Source: Paludibacterium sp. B53371
GTDB lineage: Bacteria > Pseudomonadota > Gammaproteobacteria > Burkholderiales > Chromobacteriaceae
Direction of reading: 5' to 3'
Length of the DNA: 64,000 nt
Assembly: GCF_018802765.1 (NCBI RefSeq)
Contig: NZ_CP069163.1
Location: 310,001-374,000, forward strand
Shown here: positions 38,640 through 47,124 of the stretch, one piece after another
Numbering within the stretch: position 1 is the stretch's first letter
How the letters are laid out: the number at the start of each line of letters is the position of its first letter
Translations under genes and position numbers: made by a program
The notes under the pieces: generated by a model
What the model was told of the DNA's origin: nothing
The model's database searches: none
What the model saw: the letters and a program-made list of their open reading frames with translations, nothing else

Positions 38640-39503
38640 TCAACGCCCGGCCGCCCCGGCCAGGGTCTGGGCGGCTTGCCGCCAGAAGGCCTCGTCCAGG
38701 GTCAGCTGCAGATCACGCACCGGCGCCCCGGGGTTGGCCAGCCGCAGCCACAGTTGCGGCGCCGCCTGCGCCGGCAGCGCCACTTGCCAGCCGGCCAGGG
38801 TATCTTCGCGACCATGGCGCCACAGGCTGTCATCCGGGCCATCGTGCTGGTCATGACTGATCCGCTGAAAGTCGGCGATCGCCCACGGCCCCTGATGCCC
38901 GGCGATCAGACTGCGCACCCGCGCCAGCCGCACGCGGCTGCTCTGGCCGATACGCTGAGCGCCGTCCACCAGGGCAGGGTCGAAATAATGATTGGTATGC
39001 GCCATGCTGCCATCGCGCTGCCGACTGAGGGCATAGCGGCCATTCAGACCGATCTCCACCTGCATCAGTCCGTGGCGGTCGGCCAGCAGCAGAAACATCG
39101 GCCGGGCATGGGCGAACCACTGCGCGGCATGCTGTTCGACGGCATCCAGATCCGCGTCCTGCGCCAGAATGCGGCGCATCACCCCCTGTTCGCCGCTGCT
39201 GGCGTCGCGCTGCGCGCGCGTCAGACTGCTGGCCGAGGCACTCACCACCACCAGGCCGGCACGATTCACGCCGGCCTTCAGCCCGGGCGCCCGGCCGCCA
39301 TCGGCGAACAGCCCGACATAGGGCAGGCCATGTACCGGTTTCACCAGCCGCAGCGACTGCTGGTGATCCGGCCGCCAGTCGCGATTCTTGGCGATCAGCG
39401 TCATCGGCGCCTGTGAGCCTGTCACCCCCCACAGGGTACAGGCGGCAGCAGACAGCGGCAGGCAGATCATCAGGGTCAGGGCGGTTCGGGATAACGGCGA
39501 CAT
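38640..39503 (-). CDS. Exported Ntn-type linear amide hydrolase (choloylglycine/C45-like)
   Basis: The 287-aa protein has a signal peptide (residues 1-21, MSPLSRTALTLMICLPLSAAA) directly followed by Cys22 in CTLWGVTGS. In N-terminal-nucleophile amidases related to C45 and choloylglycine hydrolases, the catalytic Cys becomes the first residue. AKNRDWRPDHQQ and NRAGLVVVSASASS fit this fold. Signal cleavage itself would expose the nucleophile in the periplasm. Substrate is unknown (an acyl amide, penicillin V-like or similar). Start ATG 39503 is preferred over 39527. Confidence 0.72.
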   Translation of the reverse strand: MSPLSRTALTLMICLPLSAAACTLWGVTGSQAPMTLIAKNRDWRPDHQQSLRLVKPVHGLPYVGLFADGGRAPGLKAGVNRAGLVVVSASASSLTRAQRDASSGEQGVMRRILAQDADLDAVEQHAAQWFAHARPMFLLLADRHGLMQVEIGLNGRYALSRQRDGSMAHTNHYFDPALVDGAQRIGQSSRVRLARVRSLIAGHQGPWAIADFQRISHDQHDGPDDSLWRHGREDTLAGWQVALPAQAAPQLWLRLANPGAPVRDLQLTLDEAFWRQAAQTLAGAAGR

Positions 39504-39739
39504 AGTCACTCCACAAGGCATACGCATCGTCAGGCTCGGCGTCTTGATGATAGCGCAATGCCCCAGGCAGCCGGTGCCGTATGGTCAGACCGACAGCGCT
39601 CAGGGACAGACAATCCGCATGGGCACCCTGACCGGCGATGGCAGCGGGCTGAGGCACCCGCCATGGCTGCTGGACCACGAGCGTCACCAGAAAGCGCAAA
39701 GTCGCTTACAATCGACAGACCTCTTCGACGGATTCCGTC

Positions 39740-40966
39740 ATGTCCTTGCCCCGCAGCACCGAACCCGCCCGTCTGGTCGCCGGCACCCCCGCCTTCTGGC
39801 GCACGGCACGCGGCATGTTTGCCGGCGGCTTCGCCACCTTTGCCATGCTCTACTGCCTGCAGCCCCTGATGCCGCAGTTCAGCCAGGCCTTCGGGATCAG
39901 TGCGGCCAGCGCCAGCGGCGTGTTGTCCGCCTCGACCGCCAGCCTGGCCTTCGGCCTGCTGCCGGCCAGCTGGCTGGCCGATCGGGTCGGCCGCAAGCCG
40001 CTCATGGGCGCGGCGCTGGCACTGGCCGCCCTGCTGACCCTGGCTTGCGCACTGACCACCGGCTTTGGCCAGCTGCTGCTGCTTCGCGCACTGGTCGGAC
40101 TGGCCCTGTCCGGCCTGCCGGCCACCGCCATGGCCTATCTGGCAGAAGAAATGGAGCCTGCCTCGCTCGGTCGGGTGATGGGGCTGTATGTGGGCGGCAA
40201 TGCCCTGGGCGGGATGAGCGGTCGCTTTCTGTCGTCGCTGGTGGTGGAGCACTTCAGCTGGCGCGTGGCACTGCTGCTGATCGGTTTGCTGGGCGCCGGC
40301 AGTGCCTGGGTGTTCTGGCACAACCTGGCGCCATCGCGGCATTTCCGGCCGCAACGCACGCGACTGGGCGACATGGCACAGGCCGCACGCGCGCATCTGG
40401 CCGATGCCGGGCTGCCATGGCTGTTTCTGACCTCGTTTGCCCTGATGGGCTGCTTCGTCAGTGTCTACAACTATCTCGGCTTCCGCCTGGCAGCGGCCCC
40501 CTATCTGCTGAGTCCCGGCACCATCGGGCTGGTGTTCAGCCTGTACATGGTCGGCTCCGTGTCGTCGGCCTGGGCCGGGCGCCTGTCCGATCGGGTCGGG
40601 CGACGCAATGTGCTGTGGCTGACCCAGTGCGTCGTCCTGGCCGGCCTCGGCCTGACACTGGCCGACAGCCTGTGGCTCATCATCGCCGGACTGACACTCT
40701 GCACCATCGGCTTCTTTGCCGGCCACTCGGTGGCCAGCAGCTGGGTCGGCCTGCGCGCCCGCCAGGGGCGCGCACTGGCTTCGGCACTGTATCTGGCTTG
40801 TTACTATCTGGGCGGCAGTATCATCGGATCGGTCTCCGGTCTGGCCTTCGGGGCACGCGGCTGGCCGGGTGTCATCCTGCTGCTCGCGCTGTTGCAGCTA
40901 CTGGCGCTGGCGCTGGCCTGGCGCCTGCGCCGGCTGACGCCGCTGGCACCGACTCAGTCGCCCTGA
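39740..40966 (+). CDS. MFS transporter (YnfM-like)
   Basis: The 408-aa inner-membrane protein has about twelve hydrophobic segments and MFS cytoplasmic-loop motifs: ADRVGRKPLMG near residue 82 and SDRVGRRNVLW near 283, the same motif in the second half. It resembles E. coli YnfM, an arabinose/other-efflux type permease. Substrate is unknown. It is convergent with another MFS gene, overlapping by 13 bases. Confidence 0.88.
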   Translation: MSLPRSTEPARLVAGTPAFWRTARGMFAGGFATFAMLYCLQPLMPQFSQAFGISAASASGVLSASTASLAFGLLPASWLADRVGRKPLMGAALALAALLTLACALTTGFGQLLLLRALVGLALSGLPATAMAYLAEEMEPASLGRVMGLYVGGNALGGMSGRFLSSLVVEHFSWRVALLLIGLLGAGSAWVFWHNLAPSRHFRPQRTRLGDMAQAARAHLADAGLPWLFLTSFALMGCFVSVYNYLGFRLAAAPYLLSPGTIGLVFSLYMVGSVSSAWAGRLSDRVGRRNVLWLTQCVVLAGLGLTLADSLWLIIAGLTLCTIGFFAGHSVASSWVGLRARQGRALASALYLACYYLGGSIIGSVSGLAFGARGWPGVILLLALLQLLALALAWRLRRLTPLAPTQSP

Positions 40967-42108
40967 CGATCCCGCAACAGCAGCAAGCCGACCCCACTGA
41001 GCACAATGATGCCACCGCCCAGCGCCCATTCAGCCGGCCAGGGCAGGGCCGCCAGCGTCGCCGACAGCAGCGAGGCAAACAGCATCTGTGCACAGCCCAC
41101 CACCGCGGCGGCGCGCCCGGCCATCTCGCCGAACGGTGCCATGGCCAGACTGCTGGCCGGACCCAGCGTGCAGGCGAACCCGATCCCCAGCACGCCCACC
41201 GGCAGCATGTAGTGCCACGCGCCCTGCCGGGCGGCCAACAGCCACATCAACAGGCCGGCCAGCAACATCAACAACAGCCCGAAGCGCAAGACATGACGCA
41301 GCTTGAAGCGGCCGATGGTACGCAGGCTGATGAAGCTGGCCGCCATGATCAGCAGGGCATTGGCCCCGAACAGCAGGCCAAACGCCGCGCCGGACAGCCC
41401 GCCGCGGGCAATCAGCACCGCCGGCGCCAGCGTGACATAGCTGATGATCAGCCCCAGTGCCGCGCAGCAGCAGAAGCCATAACGCAGCATGGCCGGGTGG
41501 GTCAGTACCCGAGCCAGCGGCAGCGGGCGAGCATGCGCAACCCGGATGACGCGCGTTTCCGGCATACGCCAGCCCAGCCACAGCGAGGCCAGCAAGGCCG
41601 CGCCGGCCAGCAGTTCAAAGCAGAGCGGCCAGCCCCAGCCCTGCGTCAGCCAGCCACCGAGCGCCGGCGCCAGCGCCGGGACAATGTTCAGCGTGCCATT
41701 GAGCAGGTTGTAACGGCGAGCGGCGGCATCACCATCGAAGCAGTCGCGGATTACGGCAAAGGCGCACACCGCACTGGCACTGGCGCCCAGCCCCTGCGTC
41801 AGCCGCAGCAGCAGAAAACTGCCCAGCTGCTGACTGTGACTGGCCAACAGGGCGCTGAGGGCATAAAGCAGCAGGCCGGACAAAGCCACCGGCCGCCTGC
41901 CAATCCGGTCGGCCAGCGGGCCGAACAGCAATTGCCCCAGCCCGAGACTGAACACAAACACACTGATGCTGACCGAGGCATGGCCCCCCAGCGATTGTTC
42001 AATGGCAGGCAGCGCCGGCAGATACAGATCGACCCCCAGCGGATTGAACAGGATCAGCAGCAGGGCGGACAGGGTGGCCGTATCAAGTCGGCGCAGAGAG
42101 GAGGACAC
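40954..42108 (-). CDS. Bcr/CflA family multidrug efflux transporter
   Basis: The 384-aa MFS protein has twelve hydrophobic segments. Its start region (ATLSALLLILFNPLGVDLYLPALPAIEQSLGG) is characteristic of the Bcr/CflA drug-efflux group, and ADRIGRRPVALSG is the MFS loop motif near residue 65. The start codon is GTG at 42108. It is divergent from the arsenic operon. The substrate is unknown. Confidence 0.88.
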   Translation of the reverse strand: MSSSLRRLDTATLSALLLILFNPLGVDLYLPALPAIEQSLGGHASVSISVFVFSLGLGQLLFGPLADRIGRRPVALSGLLLYALSALLASHSQQLGSFLLLRLTQGLGASASAVCAFAVIRDCFDGDAAARRYNLLNGTLNIVPALAPALGGWLTQGWGWPLCFELLAGAALLASLWLGWRMPETRVIRVAHARPLPLARVLTHPAMLRYGFCCCAALGLIISYVTLAPAVLIARGGLSGAAFGLLFGANALLIMAASFISLRTIGRFKLRHVLRFGLLLMLLAGLLMWLLAARQGAWHYMLPVGVLGIGFACTLGPASSLAMAPFGEMAGRAAAVVGCAQMLFASLLSATLAALPWPAEWALGGGIIVLSGVGLLLLRDRQGD

Positions 42109-42219
42109 GATGGGTTGGCTTGAAGAGAAAACGCCATGCTAACAAATCGGCGCAAGCTGTGCCTGTGCGCACCAGACACAAGGGTTGGCTTTTGCTGATG
42201 ATTCGATAATAATGGAAAT

Positions 42220-42570
42220 ATGGAAATAGAAAATGCGGTCGAATTGCTGGCAGCCCTCGGGCATGCCTCACGCCTGGCGGTCTTTCGCCTGCTGGTCGAA
42301 GCGGGACCACAAGGTCTGCACGCCAGTGCCATTGCCGCCCAATTGGCCATGGCGCCGGCCACGCTGTCCTTCCACCTGGCGCATCTCAGCCGGGTTGGCC
42401 TGATCCGTGGTCAGCGCGCCAGCCGTTTCATTCACTACTCAGCCAACTATGAATCGGTCGATGGACTGATCGCCTTTCTGACGCAGAACTGCTGTCAGGG
42501 CTCGCCCTGTCTGACGACAACAGCCTGCTGCACGCCAGCCGACCGACCGGAGACCATGCAAAATGTCTGA
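42220..42570 (+). CDS. arsR: ArsR-family arsenic-responsive repressor
   Basis: The 116-aa protein has a winged helix (residues about 5-85, with ASAIAAQLAMAPATLSFHLAHLSRVGLI) and a Cys-rich C-terminal tail (NCCQGSPC then TACC near 86-103). That tail is a plausible As(III)-binding site; the usual ELCVCDL site on the recognition helix is absent. It heads an arsR-arsC-acr3 operon, and its stop overlaps the arsC start by 8 bases, so it should repress this operon. Confidence 0.88.
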   Translation: MEIENAVELLAALGHASRLAVFRLLVEAGPQGLHASAIAAQLAMAPATLSFHLAHLSRVGLIRGQRASRFIHYSANYESVDGLIAFLTQNCCQGSPCLTTTACCTPADRPETMQNV

Positions 42571-42985
42571 CCTTCCGACCGTGCTGGTGCTGTGCACCGG
42601 CAATGCCTGCCGTTCCCAGATGGGCGAAGCCATTCTGAACCATGACCTGGCGGGGCGGGTACAGGCCATCTCGGCGGGCACCCAGCCCCAGGCGCAAGTG
42701 GCCGAGGGGGCACTGACCGCCCTGCGCATGGCCGGATTGCCCTGCGAGGGCTTGCGGCCCAAATCGGTCGATACCTGGCTGGACCGGCAGATTGATCTGG
42801 TGGTGACGGTGTGTGATCACGCCCGGGAAAGCTGCCCGGTGTTTCCGCGCCGGGTCAAACAGCTGCATGTCGGTTTTCATGACCCGCATGGCGAGCCTTT
42901 GCAGCAATTCCTGGCGGTGCGCGACGACATTCGCGCCCGCCTGGTGCCGGCAGTGTGCGCCGCGCTCGGACTGGAGCAGGCATGA
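42563..42985 (+). CDS. arsC: Arsenate reductase (LMW-phosphatase type)
   Basis: The enzyme reduces arsenate to arsenite. The 140-aa protein has the low-molecular-weight phosphatase P-loop CTGNACR (Cys11, Arg17) and a redox pair in TVCDHARESCPVF (Cys84 and Cys91), the layout of thioredoxin-coupled ArsC. It is not the glutaredoxin-coupled E. coli plasmid R773 type. It overlaps arsR by 8 and acr3 by 4 bases. Confidence 0.94.
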   Translation: MSDLPTVLVLCTGNACRSQMGEAILNHDLAGRVQAISAGTQPQAQVAEGALTALRMAGLPCEGLRPKSVDTWLDRQIDLVVTVCDHARESCPVFPRRVKQLHVGFHDPHGEPLQQFLAVRDDIRARLVPAVCAALGLEQA

Positions 42986-44055
42986 TGGCGCAGCCCCTTC
43001 GTCCGGCCATGGCCATGAATCGCTTCGAACGCTATCTGAGCGTGTGGGTTGTCCTCTGCATTCTGGCCGGCATCGCGGCCGGCCAGTGGGCGCCGGGCCT
43101 GTTTCATGCCATCGGTGCCATCGAGTTTGCCCGCGTCAATCTGCCTGTTGGGCTGCTGATCTGGGTGATGATCATTCCGATGCTGCTCAAGGTGGACTTT
43201 GCCGCCCTGCATGAAATCCGGCACCACGTGCGCGGCATTGGCGTGACCCTGCTGGTCAACTGGCTGATCAAGCCCTTTTCCATGGCCCTGCTCGGCTGGC
43301 TGTTCGTGCGTCAGCTATTCGCGCCCTGGCTGCCGGCGGGGCAGCTCGACAGCTATATTGCCGGCCTGATACTGCTGGCGGCCGCGCCCTGCACGGCCAT
43401 GGTCTTCGTCTGGAGCCGCCTGGCCGGCGGCGACCCGCTGTTCACCCTGTCGCAGGTCGCCATCAACGACACCATCATGGTGTTTGCCTTTGCGCCGATT
43501 GTCGCCCTGCTGCTGGGGATATCCTCGATCAGCGTGCCATGGGGCACCTTGCTCACCTCGGTGCTGCTCTACATCGTCTTGCCCGTCACCCTGGCCCAAC
43601 TCTGGCGTCGAGCCCTGCTGGCCAGAGGACAGGCGGTGTTCGATGCCACCCTGGCCCGCATCGCACCCTGGTCGATATCGGCGCTGCTGGCCACCCTGGT
43701 GCTGCTGTTTGCCTTTCAGGGGCAAGCCATCCTGCGCCAGCCGCTGGTGATCGCCTTGCTGGCGGTGCCCATCCTGATTCAGGTGTTTTTCAATGCCGCG
43801 CTGGCCTACTGGCTGAACCGGCAATTGGGTGAAAAGCATGCGATTGCCGCGCCGTCCGCGCTGATCGGGGCGTCGAATTTCTTCGAGCTGGCCGTGGCCA
43901 CGGCCATCAGCCTGTTCGGCTTCGAGTCTGGCGCGGCACTGGCCACCGTGGTCGGCGTGCTGATCGAGGTGCCGGTGATGTTGCTGGTCGTGCGGGTCGT
44001 GAATGGCTCCAGAGACTGGTACGAACACCCGCGGCCTCATCTCGGCAGCCGGTGA
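42982..44055 (+). CDS. acr3: Arsenite efflux transporter Acr3
   Basis: Acr3 exports arsenite across the inner membrane. The 357-aa protein has about ten hydrophobic segments, an N-terminal FERYLSVWVVLCILAGIAAG and the LLAAAPCTAMVFVWSRLAGGDP segment with the conserved Cys of the family. ATG 42982 overlaps the arsC stop; 42985 and 43015 are alternatives. It belongs to the BART superfamily, unrelated to ArsB. Confidence 0.93.
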   Translation: MMAQPLRPAMAMNRFERYLSVWVVLCILAGIAAGQWAPGLFHAIGAIEFARVNLPVGLLIWVMIIPMLLKVDFAALHEIRHHVRGIGVTLLVNWLIKPFSMALLGWLFVRQLFAPWLPAGQLDSYIAGLILLAAAPCTAMVFVWSRLAGGDPLFTLSQVAINDTIMVFAFAPIVALLLGISSISVPWGTLLTSVLLYIVLPVTLAQLWRRALLARGQAVFDATLARIAPWSISALLATLVLLFAFQGQAILRQPLVIALLAVPILIQVFFNAALAYWLNRQLGEKHAIAAPSALIGASNFFELAVATAISLFGFESGAALATVVGVLIEVPVMLLVVRVVNGSRDWYEHPRPHLGSR

Positions 44056-44084
44056 GGTTCATGTCAACCGTTGGTGGGGGGCAT

Positions 44085-44291
44085 GGGGGCGTTGCATTGG
44101 GGCATTGCATTCGGCGAATGCACCCTACGCGAATGTGTCCTGTGGCGGTAGGGCGCAATCTTTAATTGCGCCTCAACGGTTGTGGCATTGCATTGATGCA
44201 TTGCATTGGCGCATTGCCTTCGGCGAATGCACCCTACGCGAATGCATCCTACGCGAATGCATCCTACGTGGATGCGCCCTACGTGGATGTT
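44085..44291 (+). repeat. GCATTG / CGAATGC short-module array
   Basis: This non-coding stretch is made of repeated modules GCATTGCATTG, CTTCGGCGAATGCA and CCTACGCGAATG(T/C)(A/G)TCC. The module order GCATTG repeats, then TTCGGCGAATGC, then CTACG, then a GGCGCAAT hairpin is the same as at 61.5-61.9 kb and, reversed, at 62.8-62.9 kb. It fills the gap between acr3 and a GNAT gene. Confidence 0.8.
44152..44172. repeat. REP-like hairpin, copy 1
   Basis: GGCGCAAT, loop CTTTA, ATTGCGCC; preceded by GTAG. It is a perfect 8-bp stem and one of six related hairpins in the window. Confidence 0.8.
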
Positions 44292-44295
44292 GTAG

Positions 44296-44316
44296 GGCGC
44301 AATCTTTCATTGCGCC
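44296..44316. repeat. REP-like hairpin, copy 2
   Basis: GGCGCAAT, loop CTTTC, ATTGCGCC, preceded by TGTAG. It ends one base from the stop codon of the adjacent tandem-GNAT gene (minus strand), so it may serve as the end of that transcript. Confidence 0.8.
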
Positions 44317-44317
44317 A

Positions 44318-45208
44318 TCAACGGTGGGTGCTGGGGTGGCGGCGCATGGCAATCAGGGGTTCTCCCTGTGCCAGGCAGTCGGTGAGTCGCTCGGCGAGGA
44401 ATGGTGGCAGCTCGCTGGCGGACACGGTTTCGAAGCCGGCATGGCCATAGAAGTTGCGCAGGTGGGCATAGGGCAGGCAGTAGGCAGTCGCCAGCTGCAG
44501 GTGCGGGATGCAGGCACCTAACAAGCGCGCACCGATGCCTTGTTGCTGATGCAAGGGATGAATCTGCATGCCGCGCAGCACCATGGTCTGCTGCTCCAGG
44601 CACAGGCGAACGGCACCGACCAGCTGTCCATGCAGGCGTGCCACCATGATCAGGTCCGTCTCACGCAAGCTGCCGTTGTAGCCGACCAGGGTGTAAAACG
44701 CTTGCACCGCCGAGCGTTCGGCGGACGTGGCGGGCGAGATGTCCATTGTGTCGGCGGTCTTGCGGTCATACATCATGCTGCCTCGTCCCTCATGCGCCAG
44801 CAGGCAATAAGCGCCGTCCGGGCCCTCGCCCCGCGCCAGCTGGACAAACCCCTGCCGATCATAAAAAGCCCTGGCGGCCAGGTTCTGCTGCAGACACTTC
44901 AGGGTGTAACGCTGGCGGCCCCAGTCAGGCAACGACTGCAGCAGCAGGCGGCCAATGCCCTGGCCCTGATGGCCGGGGGCGACATAAAGGTGGTGGATGA
45001 AGTGATCGGGCTGCCACACGCTGATGAAACCACACAACTGCCCGGTCGCGTCGCGCGCCAGCCAGATGGCTTCGCCCTCGCTCTGCTGGCGCAAATTGTC
45101 GGCCTTCAGCTGTGCCGGGGTTTGCCAGTAAAAAGTGGCCAGACGGGTGTGCAGGAAGAGCTGCTCCAGCGCCGGCCAGTCGCTACTGGTCGCAGGTGTA
45201 ATGATCAT
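44318..45208 (-). CDS. Tandem GNAT acetyltransferase
   Basis: The 296-aa protein carries two GNAT domains. The first (about 1-145) has LYVAPGHQGQGIGRLLLQ, an acetyl-CoA loop, and ARAFYDRQGFVQ. The second (about 155-290) has MQIHPLHQQQGIGARLLG and LRNFYGHAGFETV. Both acetyl-CoA binding loops look intact, so both halves could be active. The substrate is unknown. It ends beside the REP-like hairpin. Confidence 0.85.
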   Translation of the reverse strand: MIITPATSSDWPALEQLFLHTRLATFYWQTPAQLKADNLRQQSEGEAIWLARDATGQLCGFISVWQPDHFIHHLYVAPGHQGQGIGRLLLQSLPDWGRQRYTLKCLQQNLAARAFYDRQGFVQLARGEGPDGAYCLLAHEGRGSMMYDRKTADTMDISPATSAERSAVQAFYTLVGYNGSLRETDLIMVARLHGQLVGAVRLCLEQQTMVLRGMQIHPLHQQQGIGARLLGACIPHLQLATAYCLPYAHLRNFYGHAGFETVSASELPPFLAERLTDCLAQGEPLIAMRRHPSTHR

Positions 45209-45411
45209 GATGAATGAATAACAATGTCAGACTGGTGAGTGTAACAGCCCGCAGCAGGCTCAGGACGATGTGCGACAGGGGTGATATATATATTTTAGTA
45301 ATGACAGCCGGAAATTAAGTTATTAATCAGAATAAAGCGCGGCTGTTACATTCATCCCTGATCACCCCCGCTGACGGGGGACGTTATTCACGAAGACCTC
45401 AGGAGTGCTGT

Positions 45412-46182
45412 ATGAATCGATTTGCGCCCCGTTTATTGTTGCTGGTTCTGCCCCTGCTGGCCGCCAGTGCCCACGCCGCCGATGCCCTGGCCCAGATCAA
45501 GGCCGCCGGCGTACTGAAAATCGGCACGGAAGGTTCGTACCCCCCCTTCACCTTTCATGACGCCAGCGGCAAGCTGGTTGGCTTTGATGTCGAACTGGCC
45601 GAAGCGCTGGCGCAGAAACTCGGCGTCAAGCCGCAGTTTGTCGAAGGCAAATGGGACGGGCTGATTGCCGGGCTGGATGTGGCCCGTTACGACGTGGTCA
45701 TCAATGAGGTGTCGATCACGCCAGCGCGCCAGACCAAATACGATTTCTCCGCGCCCTATATCGTCTCCAAGGCGGCACTGATCGTGCGCAGCGACAACCA
45801 CAGCATCAAGTCCTTTGCCGACCTGAAAGGCAAGAAATCACCCAATTCACTGACCAGCAACTTTGCCCGCCTGGCCCAGGCCAACGGCGCCGAGGTGATC
45901 CCGGTGCAGGGATTTAACGAGAGCGTCGAGTTGCTATTGTCCGGACGAGCGGATGCGACCATCAATGACAGTCTGTCCTTCTTTGACTTCAAGAAGCATC
46001 AGCCGAATGCCCCGCTGAAAGTCGCCGCCTACGAGGCCAACGCCGAATCGGCCGGCGTGGTGCTGCGCAAGGGCAATCCGGCGCTGGTCAGTGCCATCAA
46101 TCAGGCACTGGGCCAGATTCGAGCCGATGGCACCTACAGGCGTCTGTCGCTCAAGTACTTTGGCGAAGACGTGTCGCCATGA
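45412..46182 (+). CDS. Amino-acid ABC transporter periplasmic binding protein
   Basis: The 256-aa protein has a signal peptide (about 1-22, cleaved near SAHAADAL) and a type II binding fold with LKIGTEGSYPPFTFHD, VEGKWDGLIAGLDVARYDVVINEVSIT and SGRADATINDSLSFFDF. It is closest to cystine/polar amino-acid binding proteins (FliY/TcyJ type). No permease or ATPase gene is adjacent, so it must use partners encoded elsewhere. CAGGAGTG precedes the ATG. Confidence 0.88.
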   Translation: MNRFAPRLLLLVLPLLAASAHAADALAQIKAAGVLKIGTEGSYPPFTFHDASGKLVGFDVELAEALAQKLGVKPQFVEGKWDGLIAGLDVARYDVVINEVSITPARQTKYDFSAPYIVSKAALIVRSDNHSIKSFADLKGKKSPNSLTSNFARLAQANGAEVIPVQGFNESVELLLSGRADATINDSLSFFDFKKHQPNAPLKVAAYEANAESAGVVLRKGNPALVSAINQALGQIRADGTYRRLSLKYFGEDVSP

Positions 46183-46867
46183 CCGGCTCCACCTGCACCA
46201 GCGGCCGCGTTCTGCTCAGGCAGAAGCGGCCGTTTTGCTGTTGCAGCTGCAGATCGCGGTAATCGGTGAGCCAGCAGAAGTCGGCCAGCTGTGCGGACGG
46301 CAAGGTGCCGGCCAGCGCCACCACCTGCATGCCGGCAGCCAGACCCGCCTGCAGACCCGCCGGCGCGTCTTCGAACACCACACAGTCAGCGGGGGCCACC
46401 TTGAGCCTCTGCGCCGCCTTCAGATAACCCTCAGGGTCCGGCTTGCCGCGTTCCACCTCCTCGCCGCAAATCATCACCGCCGGCAGCGGCAGCCCGGCGG
46501 CCCGCATGCGGGCTTCGGCCAGCACCCTGGGCGCCGAGGTGACCAGCGCCCAGGCATGATCCGGCAGCGCGGCCAGCAGGCGTGCGGCGCCCGGCAAGGC
46601 GACAATGCCCTCGGTATCGGCCACTTCTTCCGCCGTCAGCCGTGCCGCCTCGGCCGCGACATCCACCCCGGGAGGCGCCAGCAGGGCCACACTTTCCTCC
46701 GCCTTGCGGCCGGGAATACGCGCCATGACCGCGGCGGCATCCAGCCCGTGGCGGGCGGCAAAGCCATGCCAGACCTTTTCCACGACCGCGCTGGAATCGA
46801 CCAGCGTGCCGTCCATGTCAAACAGCAGGGCATTCGCCCACAGGGAAAAATCAGTTTGCCTTTGCAT
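46151..46867 (-). CDS. HAD-family sugar-phosphatase-like hydrolase
   Basis: The 238-aa protein is a beta-phosphoglucomutase-like HAD phosphatase (YfbT/YniC type) with motif I LLFDMDGTLVDS near 14-25, motif II WALVTSAPRV and a lysine plus the DCVVFEDAPAGLQAG motif IV. It probably dephosphorylates small sugar phosphates; substrate is unknown. It is convergent with the binding-protein gene (32-base overlap) and preceded by a 61-aa gene. Confidence 0.88.
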   Translation of the reverse strand: MQRQTDFSLWANALLFDMDGTLVDSSAVVEKVWHGFAARHGLDAAAVMARIPGRKAEESVALLAPPGVDVAAEAARLTAEEVADTEGIVALPGAARLLAALPDHAWALVTSAPRVLAEARMRAAGLPLPAVMICGEEVERGKPDPEGYLKAAQRLKVAPADCVVFEDAPAGLQAGLAAGMQVVALAGTLPSAQLADFCWLTDYRDLQLQQQNGRFCLSRTRPLVQVEPVMATRLRQST

Positions 46868-47036
46868 CGGATGATGGCTTTCGTGTGCACGGGTTGAGGG
46901 GGGCGCCCTTGCGCTGCGCCGGACCCTGGATCAAATCGGTCAGCAACGCCATGGCGACCTCGGGTTGGATCCCGAAACGCGGCAGATGGCGTTTCAGGTA
47001 TTCGGCATGATAGCCGAGCAGGATTTGCTTTTGCAT
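46851..47036 (-). CDS. Small hypothetical protein upstream of HAD gene
   Basis: This 61-aa frame (MQKQILLGYHAEYLKRHLPR...) has GGAG six bases before its ATG, better than the site for the HAD gene it overlaps by 17 bases, so it may be translated and coupled to that gene. The composition is basic at the end, with no recognised domain. I do not recognise the family. Confidence 0.5.
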   Translation of the reverse strand: MQKQILLGYHAEYLKRHLPRFGIQPEVAMALLTDLIQGPAQRKGAPLNPCTRKPSSDAKAN

Positions 47037-47124
47037 ACTGGACTCCGCAAAGGGGGATGCGCTATTTTGGCGCTGAAAAGGGGTAAGAAAAATTGCTGAG
47101 ATATGAGAAAGGGATTTCCTCTTT

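Noticed and set aside
44085-44291. CRISPR array at 44.1 kb
   Set aside because: The modules are short, directly abutting and lack unique spacers of uniform length; no cas genes are present.
47037-47124. SgrS-like small RNA next to the SgrR-like gene
   Set aside because: The 88-base gap shows no intrinsic terminator with a T tail and no matching small-RNA features.
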